A stretch of DNA of 64,000 bases, from positions 589,163 through 653,162 of the forward strand of contig CAVRLX010000003.1 in assembly GCA_963721725.1 (NCBI GenBank), in the 5' to 3' direction. This document shows positions 51,156 to 60,167 of the stretch, piece after piece. Within the stretch, counting starts at the first letter, position 1. Each line of letters begins with the position of its first letter. The stretch comes from RI-153 sp963721725. GTDB lineage: Bacteria; Chloroflexota; Anaerolineae; Caldilineales; Caldilineaceae. A program made the position numbers and the translations under genes. Below the pieces are notes generated by a model that worked only from the letters and a program-made list of their open reading frames with translations, searched no databases and was not told the DNA's origin.

Positions 51156-52226
51156 ATGAGCACAACATATGCCCACCTTGCGCCTAATCCCACACGCACA
51201 GCCGCTTGGCCCCTCTTCGGCCACGAATGGGCTGTCCATCTATTGCAACATGCGATTGAGACAGGCAACGGCGTGCGCCACGCGTACCTTTTCCTCGGGC
51301 CGCCGCAAATTGGCAAGACAACCCTGGCAAAGGTTTTTGCTCGTGCGCTGATGTGTACAGCCGAGGGCAACAAACCGTGTGGCGAGTGCCGAGCGTGCTG
51401 GCTTATGGAAAAGGGCGGTCATCCTGATTTCCGCATGATTCAACCTAGAGATCGGGATGGTAACCCTGAGCGTGTCAATGGATTGTTGCGCGTTGAACAG
51501 GCGGCCGACATTATCCATGAATCGTTGTTGCACCCGATTGAAGGGCGCTACAAAATTTTTCTGCTCCAGGATATGCATCGGGCCAACGATAGCTTCTCCA
51601 ACAAGTTGCTCAAAACGCTGGAGGAGCCACCGGCCAATGTAGTACTCTGCCTGACTGCCCACGACCGTAGCGGCCTGTTGCCCACCATTGTGAGCCGCTG
51701 TCAGGTGATGGAATTGCGCCCGCTGGACACACGCACGATTGACTATGCGCTGCACAGCCGCTGGCAAGTTCCCCCCACCGAAGCAACGCTGTGGGCCAGG
51801 CTGGCGAATGGACGTTTGGGCTGGGCCGTTGCCCAGATCAGCGGAGCGACCAAAGGCAATGAGCGGCGGGATCTGCTGCAAGATCTACGCCAACTTGCCA
51901 GCGCCAACCGGGTTGAGCGTCTGCACTTTGCCCAGAAGCTGGCAACCAATCGGGAGAACGAGACACTTTTTGCACTGCTGGCAACATGGGTAAGTTGGTG
52001 GCGCGATCTGCTGCTCGCCCAATCTGGTTGTGCGGAAAGTTGCAGCAATGTAGACTTGATAGATATCCTTCAAAGCGATGCCCAACGCTTTGACCCCACA
52101 GAAGTCCGTGAATACTTACATACTTTGGGCCGTATTGAAGGCTATTTGCATCACACCGTCAATACTGGGCTGGCGCTGGATGTGCTGCTATTACAAATGC
52201 CCAGACCCCACCGTGATTCGTCCTAG
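51156..52226 (+). CDS. holB: DNA polymerase III delta-prime subunit
   Basis: A 356-residue clamp-loader subunit. Walker A is modified and intact (LFLGPPQIGKTTLAKVFARA, about 46-65). A zinc-binding module follows with CGECRACWLMEKGGHPDF. FLLQDMHRANDSFSNKLLKT holds the helix before the sensor-1 region, VSRCQVMELRPL the SRC motif of clamp-loader ATPases, and the C-terminal half is the collar. Delta-prime normally has an inactive ATPase, and here the Walker B region (KIFLLQDMHRA) lacks the DEAD-like pair, in keeping with that. The start was set at ATG 51156; GTG 51132 is open too. ricT follows, as in many Gram-positive bacteria. Confidence 0.92.
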   Translation: MSTTYAHLAPNPTRTAAWPLFGHEWAVHLLQHAIETGNGVRHAYLFLGPPQIGKTTLAKVFARALMCTAEGNKPCGECRACWLMEKGGHPDFRMIQPRDRDGNPERVNGLLRVEQAADIIHESLLHPIEGRYKIFLLQDMHRANDSFSNKLLKTLEEPPANVVLCLTAHDRSGLLPTIVSRCQVMELRPLDTRTIDYALHSRWQVPPTEATLWARLANGRLGWAVAQISGATKGNERRDLLQDLRQLASANRVERLHFAQKLATNRENETLFALLATWVSWWRDLLLAQSGCAESCSNVDLIDILQSDAQRFDPTEVREYLHTLGRIEGYLHHTVNTGLALDVLLLQMPRPHRDSS

Positions 52227-52265
52227 CGTTTGGCCTCCGGCCCTGCGCTTATTATAGGAGTAACC

Positions 52266-53315
52266 ATGCAACTTGTTATCGGCGCTCAATTTAAGCCAGT
52301 GACCAAGGTCTATTACTTTGACCCGCGGGAGAATCTGGATTTGATGATGGGCGATTATGTGATTGTTGATACCGCCAAAGGCAGCGAACTTTCGCAGATT
52401 GTCCAGGCTCCCCACCACGTGCCGCAAGAAGAGGTGGTGGGTGAACTCAAACCTGTGTTGCGGCGTGCCACGCCCTGGGATCTGCTACAAAGCAACCTGT
52501 GGGCACACAAAGAACAAGAGGCGCTGGCCGTCTCTCGGCAGAAAGCCGCCGAACATGAATTAGACATGAAGGTTATCCACTGTGAATACAACTTTGAGGG
52601 TGGCCGTCTGACCGTCTATTTTGCCTCGGAACAGCGTGTCGACTTCCGCGGCTTGGTGCGCGATCTGGCGCGTCATCTGCAAACCCGCATTGAGATGCGC
52701 CAGATCGGCGTGCGCGACGAAGCCAAACTGCTTGATGGTGTAGGCAAGTGTGGGCGTCAACTTTGTTGCACAAGCTGGCTACGCGAATTTGCTCCGGTGA
52801 GCATCCGCATGGCGAAAAATCAACAATTGCCCCTCAACCCCGATGAGATCAGTGGTGTGTGTGGACGCCTGCTTTGCTGTCTCTCCTACGAAGATGACAC
52901 CTATAAAGACGCCAACAAAAAGATGCCCAAGATCGGCTCCGAAGTCACCACGCCACAGGGCCAGGGGCGTGTGCGCCATCTGCACCCGCTCAAAGAATCG
53001 GTAACAGTGATGTTGGAGAACAACGTATTCGCCGAATTTTCAATTGAAGAGCTGATCACCGGCAAAAAGACAGGGGGCAGTTGTGGAACCTGTGGCGGCT
53101 GCACTGTGAAACGGCGCTCAACAGCCGAGGAAGATAACGCTAAGATGTTGGCAGAACGCGCAGCCCTGGCCGAAGCCGCCGCCGCTGCTGCTGAAAGTGA
53201 AGAGGAAGAACCTGATAACGACAGCCAAAACAGTGTTGGATCGTCTGAACCCACAGCCCGCTCTGGCCGTCGCCGCCGTCGTCGCCGTTCCAATCGGAGT
53301 GGTAGCGCCTCCTAG
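52266..53315 (+). CDS. ricT: PSP1-domain protein (RicT/YaaT-like)
   Basis: A 349-residue protein with a PSP1 domain over about 70-165 (ELDMKVIHCEYNFEGGRLTV, FASEQRVDFRGLVRDLARHL). Four characteristic Cys motifs follow: GKCGRQLCCTSWL and GVCGRLLCCLSYED, the iron-sulphur or zinc set typical of RicT/YaaT. The C-terminal 100 residues are Glu/Ala-rich then Arg-rich (RRRRRRSNRS), disordered and possibly RNA-binding. In Bacillus subtilis RicT works with RicA and RicF on RNase Y. The neighbour on the opposite strand is rny (53377-54942), which suggests the same functional link here. ATG follows GGAG. Confidence 0.9.
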   Translation: MQLVIGAQFKPVTKVYYFDPRENLDLMMGDYVIVDTAKGSELSQIVQAPHHVPQEEVVGELKPVLRRATPWDLLQSNLWAHKEQEALAVSRQKAAEHELDMKVIHCEYNFEGGRLTVYFASEQRVDFRGLVRDLARHLQTRIEMRQIGVRDEAKLLDGVGKCGRQLCCTSWLREFAPVSIRMAKNQQLPLNPDEISGVCGRLLCCLSYEDDTYKDANKKMPKIGSEVTTPQGQGRVRHLHPLKESVTVMLENNVFAEFSIEELITGKKTGGSCGTCGGCTVKRRSTAEEDNAKMLAERAALAEAAAAAAESEEEEPDNDSQNSVGSSEPTARSGRRRRRRRSNRSGSAS

Positions 53316-53327
53316 TTGACGCCAATC

Positions 53328-53365
53328 AAAAAGGCCCCGTGACTTATCGTCACGGGGCCTTTTTT
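53328..53365. terminator. bidirectional terminator between ricT and rny
   Basis: 11-bp arms GGCCCCGTGAC (53333-53343) and GTCACGGGGCC (53349-53359), loop TTATC, with an A-run before and a T-run after. Usable by both convergent genes. Confidence 0.9.
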
Positions 53366-53376
53366 GCCACGTTTGC

Positions 53377-54942
53377 CTATTTGGCGTGGGTTACAGAGCG
53401 GGTCTCGCGGATCACAGTCACACGAATCTGTCCCGGATATTCCAAATTGTCTTCGATCTTGCTGGCAATCTGCTTGCTCAGTTCCATCACTTCCAAATCA
53501 TCCACATCTTCCGGGCGCACAATCACCCGAATTTCACGGCCAGCCTGAATGGCGTACGTCTGGCTGACGCCTGCAAAGCTATTGCCAATATCTTCCAGCG
53601 CAGTGACACGTTTGATGTAGGCTTCCAAACTTTCACGACGAGCGCCTGGACGCGCCCCGCTGATGGCATCGGCAGCCGCCACAATCACGGCTTCAATGCT
53701 CTCTGGCTCCACTTCGCCATGATGGCTGGCGATACAGTTGATCACTTTGCTGTTCACGTTGTAGCGCTTGGCAATTTCTGCCCCAACGATGGCATGGGGA
53801 CCATCTACCTCATGGCTAACCGCCTTGCCAATGTCATGCAGCAACCCACCCAGCCGCGCCGTTTTCACATCGGCGTGGAGTTCGCTTGCAATCACAGCGG
53901 CCAGATGGGCCGTTTCAATCGCATGGTAATATTGATTCTGGCCGTAGCTAGTGCGATATTTTAACCGACCAATCAGTTTTTGGATCTCCCGGTGTAGCCC
54001 TTGAGTATTGGTCTCAATCAGCGCTTGCTCGCCCGCTTCCAGAATCACTTGCTCTACTTCTTGCTGCGCCTTCTCCACTTCTTTCTCGATGCGTGCCGGG
54101 TGAATCCGTCCATCGGCCACCAGTTTACTCAAAGCGATACGGGCAACCTCGCGCCGCACCGGATCAAAACTGCTGATTAGAATAGCCTCTGGCGTATCGT
54201 CCACCACCAGATCGACACCCGTCGCTTGCTCAATCGAGCGAATATTACGCCCTTGCCGCCCGATAATGCGCCCCTTCATTTCGTCTGAGGGGAGGCTAAC
54301 CGTGCTGACGGCATACTCGGTTACATGCTCGCTGGCGACACGCTCTACAGCCAGCGTCACGATTTCACGGGCGCGGCGCTCGGCCATTTCCTGGGCTTCT
54401 GCCTCGACTTCGCGAATCGTACGCGCCATTTCGTGGCGTGTTTTCTTCTCCACATCACGCAACAACTCTGCGCGGGCCTCTTCTTCGGTCATACGTGCCA
54501 CACGCTGAAGTTCCGTGTCGCGTTCTTCCTCTGCCTTGGTTAACTCCTCTTCTTTCTGGGTGAGGCGCTTCTCCCGCTGATTCTGCTTGCGTTCGCGCGC
54601 CTCTAGTTGATCCATCCGTTTTTCTACATTTTCCTGCCGGCTCTGTAGTCGCTCTTCGATGCGGTCCAGGTCTTTGCGGCGACGGGTCATCTCTGCGTCT
54701 ACTTCATCACGCAGGCGTACCTCGTCCTCTTTCAGTTGCAGTTCTTTGCGGCGAGTTTCGGCTTCAGCTTCCGTAAGAATCTGGGCCGCGCGCTGCTCTG
54801 CACTCTGCACAATCGTCTTTTGGCGTTCAATTTCCGCTTGAACCCCTGTTTCGCGTCCGCGTCGATAAGCAACGTAACCGGCGATGGCTGCGCCTGTTAA
54901 CGCAGCAACGATAATCAAAATTATCGATACTACAATTTCCAT
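53377..54942 (-). CDS. rny: ribonuclease Y
   Basis: A 521-residue membrane-anchored endoribonuclease that starts mRNA decay. The N-terminus is a transmembrane helix (IILIIVAALTGAAIAGYV). A long coiled coil follows (about 25-195, repeated RKELQLKEDEVRL-like heptads). A KH domain includes DEMKGRIIGRQGRNIRSIEQ, the GRxGxN RNA-binding loop. The HD domain has ASELHADVKTARLGGLLHDIGKAV (HD pair) and CIASHHGEVE. The ATG at 54942 matches the canonical MEIVVSIIL start and has GAGG upstream; the frame is open to 54975. It lies downstream of recX, as in many bacteria (recA-recX-rny). Confidence 0.95.
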   Translation of the reverse strand: MEIVVSIILIIVAALTGAAIAGYVAYRRGRETGVQAEIERQKTIVQSAEQRAAQILTEAEAETRRKELQLKEDEVRLRDEVDAEMTRRRKDLDRIEERLQSRQENVEKRMDQLEARERKQNQREKRLTQKEEELTKAEEERDTELQRVARMTEEEARAELLRDVEKKTRHEMARTIREVEAEAQEMAERRAREIVTLAVERVASEHVTEYAVSTVSLPSDEMKGRIIGRQGRNIRSIEQATGVDLVVDDTPEAILISSFDPVRREVARIALSKLVADGRIHPARIEKEVEKAQQEVEQVILEAGEQALIETNTQGLHREIQKLIGRLKYRTSYGQNQYYHAIETAHLAAVIASELHADVKTARLGGLLHDIGKAVSHEVDGPHAIVGAEIAKRYNVNSKVINCIASHHGEVEPESIEAVIVAAADAISGARPGARRESLEAYIKRVTALEDIGNSFAGVSQTYAIQAGREIRVIVRPEDVDDLEVMELSKQIASKIEDNLEYPGQIRVTVIRETRSVTHAK

Positions 54943-55017
54943 CTCCGGGTCCTCTGTTGGATTGAGTAACAACAATAAAAAACTGGGGATCGAATTGATC
55001 CCAGGATAAAGGCTTGG

Positions 55018-55665
55018 TTATGGCTGCTCACGCTCTTGCCAGACACGCGCCACCACCTCTTGAACAACATCCCAGCCAAAGCCGCGGCGTTGCAAAAAAG
55101 CCACCATCTTTTTGTGAAACTCCTGCTCAGGCAGATCATACCAACGATAGGCACGCTGCCGGGCGGCATCTAATGCAGCGGTGACAGGCTCGGTTTCGGC
55201 GTTGATTACAGCCTCGATAATCGTCACCGCCACCCCTTTGCGGCGTAGCTCATACTGAAGCGCTCGCGGCGATTTGGGCTTAAAACGGTTGCGCTGATCC
55301 ACCCAGTATTGGGCAAAGGCTTCATCATCAACATAGTTCTGTGCCTTCAAGCGTTCGATGATAGCCGTAGTCTGGTCTTCGTCCAATGGGTGACCATCCC
55401 GGGACTGATAGCCCTCTAATTTGCGGCGTATCTCCCATTCGCTGCGGGGGCGAGCCGCCAAAAAATGTAACGCTCGATCATAGGCTTTGGCTTCCAGATC
55501 CAGCATACGCAACTGGGCAATCTCACCATCATCCAAAAACTGACCTCTGCGCAACTGGGCAGCGGTGAGAACGGGAAGAGCAAACGCATACTCATCGTCC
55601 AGATAAACATTCACCCGTTCTTTATTCTTTTTCTGAAAGCGCAGGCTGGTAATGTGTCCTGCCAA
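55018..55665 (-). CDS. recX: regulatory protein RecX
   Basis: A 215-residue modulator that binds RecA filaments and limits their activity. After a beta-rich N-terminal extension (about 1-60, VNVYLDDEYAFALPVL) there are three tandem three-helix repeats of the RecX type: AYDRALHFLAARPRSEWEIR, AIIERLKAQNYVDDEAFAQY and KMVAFLQRRGFGWDVVQEVV. The start was placed at TTG 55665, which follows AAGGGA by 6 bp and gives a normal length; the frame is open to 55800 but that part encodes an unrelated hydrophobic stretch. It is downstream of recA on the same strand, separated by a 607-bp gap. rny follows after 75 bp. Confidence 0.88.
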   Translation of the reverse strand: MAGHITSLRFQKKNKERVNVYLDDEYAFALPVLTAAQLRRGQFLDDGEIAQLRMLDLEAKAYDRALHFLAARPRSEWEIRRKLEGYQSRDGHPLDEDQTTAIIERLKAQNYVDDEAFAQYWVDQRNRFKPKSPRALQYELRRKGVAVTIIEAVINAETEPVTAALDAARQRAYRWYDLPEQEFHKKMVAFLQRRGFGWDVVQEVVARVWQEREQP

Positions 55666-56272
55666 GATGAGTCCCTTGTAAAAAACAAAAAGCGTTGCGG
55701 CGGCTGCCACAACGCACCATTGGCTCATCAAGCCCTGCCCTGTTTTGGAAGTTCGTTTACCGAACACGCCGAAAGGCCAGGATGAGTTCAGACTGGTCAA
55801 TTGCTGTGTTACACAGGCTGTTTTATTTGCCTTTCAAAGAACACGGATATTGTATAGAGGAATGCGCAGAAATCGACGAGAATTCTATAAAAACGCCGGT
55901 TTTGTGCAGACAAACAGCATCCCATGCCTACGCTCGGCAGCACACAGGATGCTACGCTTTGTCCGCCCAACCAACATACCTGAAATTTGATGCGCCCAGT
56001 AGCGCATATTTCTTATGTCAATCGATCTCTAGATCTTTTCACTTCTAGGGATGTATCCACTCGCCCCAGAAACGTTCCTCTACACGCTACACATATGTGT
56101 ACACTGTGCTTGTTATACAGGCGCTAAAACAGTACCGATCCCTATAGACCGATTGCCTGGTTCCACTTGCCAATCCCTGATTGTGGCAAAATTTTAGTTG
56201 TAATTAAATGTTTCTATAGTATACCGGCAGAAGAGATTTTGGTAAAATTGCACCTAAAATCTAGACAAATCG
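55666..56272. other. 607-bp gap between recA and recX without an evident gene
   Basis: A/T-rich. No protein frame of credible codon pattern is seen on either strand. It contains the inverted repeat AGCATCC at 55916-55922 and GGATGCT at 55946-55952, around a short loop, and an A/T-rich region near 56040-56110 with CACATATGTGTACACTGTG. This may hold the recX promoter. Nothing else can be supported. Confidence 0.4.
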
Positions 56273-57289
56273 CTAGCTCTTCTCTACGCCTGCCAATACA
56301 GGAAGCGCAGCCCGTTCGCGAAGCAGACGATCAATGGCCTGGGCAGTTTGTGGGTTTCCTTGCAAGAAGACTTTGGCGTTCTCGCGGCCCTGGCCGATCA
56401 TTTCATCATTGAAGCGATAGTAGGCACCGCGCTTCTCCACCACATCGTGTTCGACGCCCAAGTCGAGCAGGTCGCCCTCGGTGCTGATGCCTTCGTTGTA
56501 CATAATGTCGAACTCGGCCACCTTGAAAGGCGCAGCCACCTTGTTCTTACGCACGGTCACGCGTGTGCGATTACCGATGACATCGTTGCCCTGTTTGATG
56601 GACTGAATACGCCGAATGTCCAGCCGCACGCTGGCATAGAACTTCAACGCCATCCCCCCCGAAGTCGTCTCTGGGTTGCCAAACATCACGCCAATTTTCT
56701 GGCGCAACTGATTCGTGAAGATCATACATGTGCCACTGGTCTTGACCGCGCCCACCAGTTTACGCAATGCCTGGCTCATCAAACGCGCCTGCAAACCCAT
56801 GTGGCTATCGCCCATCTCGCCTTCGATTTCGGCACGCGGCACCAGCGCCGCCACGCTATCCACCACCACCACATCCATCGCCCCAGAGCGCACCAACGCT
56901 TCGGTGATCTCCAATGCTTGCTCGCCGGTGTCTGGCTGGCTCACATAGAGATTGGTAACATCCACGCCGATCTTGCGGGCATAGGCCGGGTCCAGCGCAT
57001 GTTCCACATCCACAAAGCCACACACCCCGCCGCGCTGTTGTGCTTCGGCAATAATATGCAGGCAAATCGTCGTCTTGCCCGAACTTTCCGGCCCATAGAC
57101 TTCGATGATACGGCCACGCGGCACGCCACCCACGCCCAAGGCAATGTCCAGGCTCAAGCTGCCGGTGGGGATTGTCTCCACATCCATCTTTGTGGCATCG
57201 CCCAACTTCATGATGATGCCATCACCATAGCGCTTGGTCAGCGTTGCAAGGGTGGTATCTAGTGCTTTTTGGCGGCCATCTTTAGGCAT
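56273..57289 (-). CDS. recA: recombinase RecA
   Basis: A 338-residue strand-exchange ATPase. Walker A GPESSGKTTI (about 65-74), the MAW-like motif DVEHALDPAYARKIGVDV, Walker B VVVVDSVAALVPRAEIEGEM and the L2 region IFTNQLRQKIGVMFGNPETT are complete. The N-terminal polymerisation helix is KALDTTLATLTKRYGDGIIM. The C-terminus ends at residue 338, shorter and less acidic than in E. coli. The start was chosen as ATG 57289 (MPKDGRQ), with GGAG upstream; the frame is open 20 codons further. I see no clear LexA box upstream. dnaA lies upstream at 57520 and recX downstream. Confidence 0.97.
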   Translation of the reverse strand: MPKDGRQKALDTTLATLTKRYGDGIIMKLGDATKMDVETIPTGSLSLDIALGVGGVPRGRIIEVYGPESSGKTTICLHIIAEAQQRGGVCGFVDVEHALDPAYARKIGVDVTNLYVSQPDTGEQALEITEALVRSGAMDVVVVDSVAALVPRAEIEGEMGDSHMGLQARLMSQALRKLVGAVKTSGTCMIFTNQLRQKIGVMFGNPETTSGGMALKFYASVRLDIRRIQSIKQGNDVIGNRTRVTVRKNKVAAPFKVAEFDIMYNEGISTEGDLLDLGVEHDVVEKRGAYYRFNDEMIGQGRENAKVFLQGNPQTAQAIDRLLRERAALPVLAGVEKS

Positions 57290-57519
57290 ACTAATGCTCC
57301 CGATGCTATCTCTCCGACTCTCTGCCGGGATATCCAACAAGGAGAGCAATGGCGAACGTTGTCAGCAAATGTGGTGTTCCGGCTTAAGAAGTAGCCACTA
57401 TCATAAAGTGGCCCCATGGTTGCCGACGAATTTCCCCTGAGTCTCATGTGGTTTGCATACGTTAGTGTACTTTACCCACTCTGAATATGCAAACGAATTG
57501 TTAAACCCCACCATGCGGC

Positions 57520-59262
57520 TTAACTACTGGCAGGTGGTGCATAGACCCGTTCGCGCAAAACCAACACATGTCGCCGGATTTCTTCATCTTCTTCCAAATC
57601 CTGAGTCACCTTTTCCACGCCGTAGCGCACCGTGCTGTGATCGCGCCCGCCCAACAGGTGACCGATATTGGGCAAGGATAAGCTGTTTTCTTCACGCAGC
57701 AAGTACATGGCAATCTGGCGGGCGTAGGCAATATCCTTTGTACGCAGCCGCCCGGTCAGGTCCGCTGCCTCCATGCGAAAATAGTCGGCCACAATCTCAA
57801 TCACGCTGCTTGCCTCACGCGGGCGACGCTGTGGCATCAAGTTGTTTAAAATCTCCTCAGCCGCTCTGCGATCCAGGCCATTTTCATAGAGCGGCGATTG
57901 GATGATCAGCCGGTTGAGCGCCCCCTCTAGCTCGCGGATATTGCTCTCCACGCGCTCAGCAATCAACATGAGCACATCCATAGACACAACCGCTTTCATC
58001 ACCGCAGCTTTGGTCTGTAAAATCGCCACCCGGGTCTCCAGATCTGGCTGTGAGATGTCGGTCTGGAGACCGCCCTCAAAGCGGCTGCGCAGGCGAGCTT
58101 CTAGCGTGGCGATCTCTTTGGGCGGGCGATCACTGCTGATGACCACCTGTCGCCCGGCGGCGTGCAAATGGTTAAAGGTATGGAAGAACTCTTCCTGGGT
58201 GCTCTCTTTGCCGCCAATAAATTGGATGTCGTCGATCAGTAAAAGATCAACTTGGCGGTATTTATTGCGAAACTCCTCGGTGCTTTGGCTACGGATAGCG
58301 CTAATCAGATCGTTGGTAAATTGCTCAGACGAGCAATAGAGCACTTGTAGCCCACGGTCCAATACTTGATTGCCAATTGCGTGCAACAGATGAGTTTTTC
58401 CCAACCCAACTCCGCCATAGATAAAGAGCGGGTTAAACCGTTGACCCAAATGATCGGCCACCGAGAGCGCTGCGGCGTGGGCCAACCGGTTGTGACTTCC
58501 CACCACAAAAGTATCAAAAATATAGCGCGGATTAAGCGGCATGCTGTGAACTTCCGAGCGCCCTGTCCACTGTGAACGCTGGGTGTCGGCGCTAATCTGT
58601 GCGTCGCTCCAGGCCCGATTTCCCCACCCTTGCTGCACTGGAGCCGCAGATTCTGGCTGGGCAGGCGGCTGCGCCCGACGTCCCTGTTCACGCACCTCTG
58701 GAGGGCGTTCCACGAAGACGGACGGCGGCACGATTGGCTCATCTTCACGATCAGCCTGAGCGCTCATGGGCAGCACCTGTCGGCTTTCTGTACTTTCATA
58801 GCTCTGATAAAGCGGTGTCATTTCCGCGGCGGCCATTTCATGCGAGGCTTGCGTGCGCACGCGAAAAGTCACCTGAACCGACCGCTGCAAAATTTTGCCC
58901 AAAATCCGTTTGATGTTCACATGCAGCCGATCGGCTAGCCAATCACGCGCATAGGGGTTGGGCGTCCCTACAATAAATTCACCATCCTCATACGCCACCA
59001 CCGATGTATCGCGTACCCACGTTTCATAAGTGGCCGAAGGCATCTGCAGAGCCAACTCGCTGAGGACCATTTGCCAGACATCGCTGGCGCGCACCGCTGG
59101 CGTAGGCACAGATTGTGGATTGGATTCACCATTGTTGTAATGGAGACCATTGCCGTTAGCCATGGGGGCCGCATCTGCCCTCTGTTGTCCAGATGCCCCT
59201 TGTTGTCCAGATATGGACGGAGACTCTGCTTGTGATCGTGACCAAGAAAAATGATTATTCAA
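57520..59262 (-). CDS. dnaA: chromosomal replication initiator protein DnaA
   Basis: A 580-residue initiator. Domain I (about 60-140) is LSELALQMPSATYETWVRDT and similar. A long Pro/Gln-rich linker (domain II, about 150-260) makes the protein longer than in E. coli. Domain III is the AAA+ ATPase: Walker A GGVGLGKTHLLHAIG, Walker B DLLLIDDIQFIGGK, sensor 1 IISSDRPPKE-like VVISSDRPPKEI and the Arg finger region LEARLRSRFEGG. Domain IV binds DnaA boxes via GHLLGGRDHSTVRYGVEKV. The first 50 residues are a Gln/Gly/Asn-rich extension. Neighbours are recA (downstream) and the candidate origin (59797-59837), not dnaN. Confidence 0.97.
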   Translation of the reverse strand: MNNHFSWSRSQAESPSISGQQGASGQQRADAAPMANGNGLHYNNGESNPQSVPTPAVRASDVWQMVLSELALQMPSATYETWVRDTSVVAYEDGEFIVGTPNPYARDWLADRLHVNIKRILGKILQRSVQVTFRVRTQASHEMAAAEMTPLYQSYESTESRQVLPMSAQADREDEPIVPPSVFVERPPEVREQGRRAQPPAQPESAAPVQQGWGNRAWSDAQISADTQRSQWTGRSEVHSMPLNPRYIFDTFVVGSHNRLAHAAALSVADHLGQRFNPLFIYGGVGLGKTHLLHAIGNQVLDRGLQVLYCSSEQFTNDLISAIRSQSTEEFRNKYRQVDLLLIDDIQFIGGKESTQEEFFHTFNHLHAAGRQVVISSDRPPKEIATLEARLRSRFEGGLQTDISQPDLETRVAILQTKAAVMKAVVSMDVLMLIAERVESNIRELEGALNRLIIQSPLYENGLDRRAAEEILNNLMPQRRPREASSVIEIVADYFRMEAADLTGRLRTKDIAYARQIAMYLLREENSLSLPNIGHLLGGRDHSTVRYGVEKVTQDLEEDEEIRRHVLVLRERVYAPPASS

Positions 59263-59796
59263 TGATTCGCCCTCCTATCCGCAGATTTTATCACCCGGCA
59301 GCAAGAAAGGCGCGTCAATGCGCTGCCACGGTGTCCAAGTGAATAACTCACAAATGCACCTATGCATCACGGAAGAAACCTATAAACTGTGAGTGCAACC
59401 GAGGTTGGATCGCCTCTCCGTTGTTCAACACACCAAAGGTCAAGCAGGGGTGTGGGTAGGCGTGTTTGCGAGCGAGGAATGAACAGTTGCAAAGCGCACA
59501 AACACAATTTGTGTGTGATCGGAACCTTCCCCCGGGCGATCCGGTACGGGACAGTTTATCAGAAAAGGGGTAAATTGCCAATCGACACAAAGCGATCTTG
59601 GCAACGGTTTTTACTAAATAGAGGGCACAAAACAAGTGTTCTACACAACATATAGAGGGTCCTTGCTCCCTATCCCCGATATACCTATCGAAGCTTATCG
59701 GATAGCTCCATGAATTTCTTCCAAAATTTAAGGTTATGGGAGCACTTCTCAAATGGCGATCTGTAGACCCCAAAATCTATCCCGCTTCGCTTCAAC
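59263..59796. other. dnaA upstream region with no gene
   Basis: About 530 bp between the dnaA start and the box cluster. The stretch near 59690-59745 is A/T-rich with inverted parts (ATACCTATCGAAGCTTATCGG) and could be a duplex-unwinding element. A direct dnaA promoter was not identified with confidence. Confidence 0.4.
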
Positions 59797-59837
59797 TTAT
59801 CCCAAGTTATCCAAAGTTATCCCCATTTTTATCCCCA
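59797..59837 (+). other. oriC: DnaA-box cluster, candidate origin of replication
   Basis: Four same-strand nonamers: TTATCCCAA (59797), TTATCCAAA (59807), TTATCCCCA (59817) and TTATCCCCA (59829). The first three are exactly 10 bp apart, one helical turn, and the fourth is 12 bp on. They resemble the box consensus TTATCCACA with one or two changes each. The location about 530 bp upstream of dnaA is a usual place for oriC. No perfect consensus box is seen. Confidence 0.6.
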
Positions 59838-60151
59838 GGTCTCTAAAGGAGTTTTTGCTCGTTTACCTAAATCGCAAGTTTCTATGGCGGATTTGGCTAC
59901 ATTGGCGCAGTCAACGGACGGTCAATCAGGGGCACATCCTCTGGGGTGGGGTACTGCCCGGCTACCGTCGCCAGGGGATTGGACGGCAGTTGTGGCAGAA
60001 AGCTATCCAGCGCGGTATCGAGCAGAGTTGGAAAATGCTTACCATCGGTCCGCTGCCCACCAGTGCCGAAGGCAACGGATTTTTACAGGCCATGGGCGCG
60101 AAGGTGCAGCAGATAGCTATCTGCTGCACCGATACGAGTTTTAGAGGTTGA
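59838..60151 (+). pseudogene. decayed GNAT acetyltransferase remnant
   Basis: The C-terminal part of a GNAT-family acetyltransferase: GHILWGGVLPGYRRQGIGRQ, the acetyl-CoA-binding motif A, then PTSAEGNGFLQAMGAKVQQI. The preceding strand (FYGGFGYIGAVNGRS, in another frame near 59875-59920) is also recognisable, so at least one frameshift exists. The N-terminal half of the enzyme is missing, replaced by the DnaA-box cluster. It is best read as a fragment and not as a functional gene. It is convergent with the cohesin operon. Confidence 0.55.
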
Positions 60152-60167
60152 GCCGACGTTTTACGAG

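Noticed and set aside
57290..57450. Possible LexA box upstream of recA
   Set aside because: The CGAAC/GTTCG-like half-sites at 57354-57360 have no second half at the right distance.
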